Below the pieces are notes generated by a model, which saw nothing but the letters and a program-made list of their open reading frames with translations, was not told where the DNA came from and did no database searches. This document shows positions 61,709 to 64,000 of a stretch of DNA of 64,000 bases, one piece after another. Origin of the DNA: Sva-07 sp963752815. GTDB lineage: Bacteria; Actinomycetota; Acidimicrobiia; Acidimicrobiales; Ilumatobacteraceae. The stretch is from assembly GCA_963752815.1 (NCBI GenBank), contig CAVVZI010000016.1, positions 60,669 to 124,668 of the forward strand. Reading direction: 5' to 3'. Both the position numbers and the translations under genes were made by a program. Positions within the stretch are counted from its first letter, which is position 1. Every line of letters begins with the position of its first letter.

Positions 61709-64000
61709 GAGCCGCCCGGGATGCCTTGCTGCTCGGAGGGCGTGCATCGGACGCATTCGGTGTTGGCGTTGAATCCCTGGCAGGAGCGACATTGCGGACA
61801 GACAAATCGCGAGGCGTCGAGCTCGCAGGGGTCGAACGATTCCCGCAGTGACTATTCGGCTCCGCCAACACGTTCGATCACTTCGCTGACCATCGCTCGT
61901 AGCGCGAGTACACCATCCACGGTCGGACGAACTGATCGTCCACGGCGAACGCGAGACGGGAAGCGCGATCCGATACACGACCGTCTCCTCCTCCGACCAG
62001 GTGCCGATACGCGACCTGCCACTGGTATCGGGTCGCAGATCGGCGAGTTCCCAGCCCTCTGGCAGGGCACCTTCGAGAAGCAGCACCGCGGTTTCCTCGG
62101 GGCCAGGCCAGAGTTCTTCGGGCACCGAACTCATGCGACCGGGCACCGGACTCCATGCGTGTTCGGGGTCGAAGCGGACATCGAGGGGCACGTCGACGTG
62201 TCCAGCGCTGATCGATGGCAAGCCGGAATCGCCCAACCGGATGAGCCCTGCTGCTGCGGCGTTGTCCAGCGCCCAGTCGATTTCCCCGTTCGTGATGGGG
62301 TCGGATGTAAATGTCCCAGGAGCATCGTGAGCATGCTGCCCATTCGGGCGTCGTGAATATGCGAGCGCAACGTGGAGGACGCGAAGCGCGATCTTTGCCA
62401 AATCGTCATCAAAGGCCACCTCCGAGACGAGTTCGCGATCCATGCGGCCAGCCGAGGTGACTCGGCAACAAAGCGCGTCGGCTCCCTCTATCGGGCGGCG
62501 GAGAAGCGTGCCCGAGATCGAACCTGGAAGAGGGGGCGACGTCGTCAGGGTCAGATGCGAGGGGAGATCAACCACTTCGCGAGAGAAGGTCACCAGGTCG
62601 GGCAACTGTGCGAGGGCGTCGGGCGAAGCCTCGCTCGCCGGACGAAGTTCGTCGAACATGCCGGCAAGCCGGCTGACGGCGACCGCATGGTGGGCAAAGA
62701 CCGCGCCGTGAAGGTGCCGTCGACATCCGCCCTGCCCGCGAGGCCGGCCGGGACGGTCGACGTGAATGCCGTGAACTCGCCCTCACGGCCGAGCCGCCCA
62801 ACGTGGTGCCGGCATGCCGCCCGACAAGCGCATCATTCATTTCCAACAGCTCCCGTGGGTGAGCTCGGCGAGTTCCGCGAGGGAGCTGTCGCAACAATGG
62901 TCGAGCCGTATGGCGGACCGTCGCGTCGGCGCAATGTCGTCGTCGTGACGAATTCGGCCGGACCAAGCGCCACGGTTCCCCGCGGTCGAGCCACCATCGA
63001 AATGACGCGGCGCCGGCATCCCAGCATGCGGAGAGAGGCACGCGAACGGTCCGTAAGGGGGCAAGCGTGAGGGAGTGTGGGGAGCCGATGTTGTCGTCTG
63101 CCTCGGCAAACGAGCCATCGAAGAGTTCGAGAATCTGATCTCGGTCGCCACGTACCCTCACGTCGGTCGGGCGGTCGACAGAGACGCCGGGATCGGACGC
63201 GATTCGTTCCGCGGTGATCGCCTGGGCAACCGAGACGGCGGTCGGCCATCTGCTGATCCAACCGTAGTTGTCGTCGTGAACGTGGAGCTTCGAACGGAGG
63301 GAGACCACCGCTTGCGGGTCGAGACAGATGGCGAAGGGATGACCCTTGCCGGCGATGCGTGCAAGCGCATCCAAGGAGGCGTCATCCCTGACATGCCCGA
63401 GATCCGTTCGGATCGTGACGCAAGCACCAATGTCGTTTGCGCAATCACATGGATCGCTTCGGAACACTTGGCGGTGCAGACCGGGGAGCCAGTCAAAACC
63501 TTGCCCCTCGGCATGCAACTGTGCCCACTCGGTGTCGTCCACCACCGTCCATCGAGTTGCGGCGCCGAGTAGTCGCGCTCCGGGATCTAGGCCGATCCCG
63601 GGCTCACCAAACACCGGACCACGAGCATTCGCACCTGCTGCCAAACCGCTCAGGATCGGCTTATTGAGCGTGGAGTAGAAACCCAAGGCATTGCTCTTTG
63701 CCTTCATGCCCGAGAGGGCGTCGTCTTCCAAGACCCTGCGAGCTGACCAGGACAGTCGTGCGAGGTTCGGTAACAAGGCGTCGAAGAGATCGCCGAGATC
63801 TGGTCCAGAGGGATCGACGGTCCAGGCCGCTGGGATGAACATCGCGTACGTGATGCCGTCGCTTCGTTCGACCCATGCTCCAGCACGACGAGCGAACCCC
63901 GGTACCGCAGGAAGTACATCGAGCCTGGACTGCTCGTTGAGGAGCGAAGCCGTCCACCAAGCTGGCTGCCCTTCCGGGACGAAACCGCCGGGCCGCATCG
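61697..64000 (-). pseudogene. Large uncharacterised protein with C-terminal zinc ribbon, frameshifted, 5' end outside window
   Basis: At least 760 residues, running off the window end, convergent with the helicase. I do not recognise the family. Seen: PAWWTASLLNEQSRLDVLPA, GFYSTLNKPILSGLAAGANA, DDNYGWISRWPTAVSVAQAI, AVFAHHAVAVSRLAGMFDEL, WALDNAAAAGLIRLGDSGLP and PEETAVLLLEGALPEGWELA. In a further frame the tail is FVCPQCRSCQGFNANTECVR-C, a C-x2-C-x2-C...C-x2-C zinc ribbon (61750-61830), then TPSEQQGIPGGSYPPEG. No catalytic motif identified. Its convergence on the helicase array, with no gap, suggests it belongs to the same island. Confidence 0.5.

Overview
The window is high-GC DNA (roughly 70% by eye). 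It has actinobacterial hallmarks: GTG starts, 4-base ATGA/GTGA gene overlaps, TANNNT -10 boxes directly in front of start codons, DUF222/HNH proteins, LLM-class flavin/F420 oxidoreductases and a Cheo-type SOS box. The mix of sulfatase, P450, LLM, SDR and SRPBCC genes with excalibur nucleases fits an environmental actinobacterium, perhaps Acidimicrobiia (Ilumatobacter-like). That placement rests on gene content only. I see no rRNA, tRNA, CRISPR array, integrase or insertion sequence.

Reading-frame quality dominates interpretation. About twenty otherwise well-conserved genes are broken by one or more small indels, and the joined frames restore family motifs exactly. This looks more like consensus error than decay. 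It is worst at both ends of the window (0.8-2.3 kb and beyond about 49 kb). Such genes are entered as single frameshifted genes over their full span.

Layout. 0-5 kb: partial TPP-dependent oxidase, amino-acid permease with a lipoprotein, PH/SHOCT membrane protein, Baeyer-Villiger-type monooxygenase. 5-10.5 kb: patatin, stress membrane protein, TetR / MBL-fold / SRPBCC locus, cyclopropane-fatty-acid synthase. 10.6-18.6 kb: amidohydrolase, DUF222-HNH protein, MBL hydrolase plus FGly sulfatase, DUF1269 protein, thiolase. 18.6-25.4 kb: SGNH hydrolase, SDR, TauE-like permease, siderophore-binding lipoprotein, GNAT, secreted thermonuclease, DUF4118 protein. 25.6-38.5 kb: a catabolic-looking block (P450-LLM-SDR operon, ketosteroid-dehydrogenase-like flavoprotein, MarR-nitroreductase, hydrolases, MarR-cupin-SMP30 operon, methyltransferases). 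38.6-48.8 kb: VWA protein, secreted HNH nuclease, a flavin/iron/GAF cluster (two PPOX proteins, LLM, hemerythrin, ferritin-like, GAF regulator), an SOS-controlled DUF222-HNH gene, a DUF6933-pRiA4b ORF-3 fusion and a VapBC pair.

48.9-64 kb is an accessory-looking region rich in nucleic-acid enzymes. It holds an ADP-ribosylglycohydrolase; a coupled three-gene unit (putative peptide-chaperone-like protein, RNase J-like MBL/beta-CASP nuclease, PD-(D/E)XK protein); a metallophosphatase; and a three-gene array of a nuclease-DUF2075 ATPase, a large protein with a Cys-cluster nuclease-like region and a coupled SF1 helicase. This array converges on a large unknown protein with a C-terminal zinc ribbon that runs off the window. 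This nuclease/helicase island is the best candidate here for an undescribed system, possibly in defence or DNA repair. I cannot match it to a named system.
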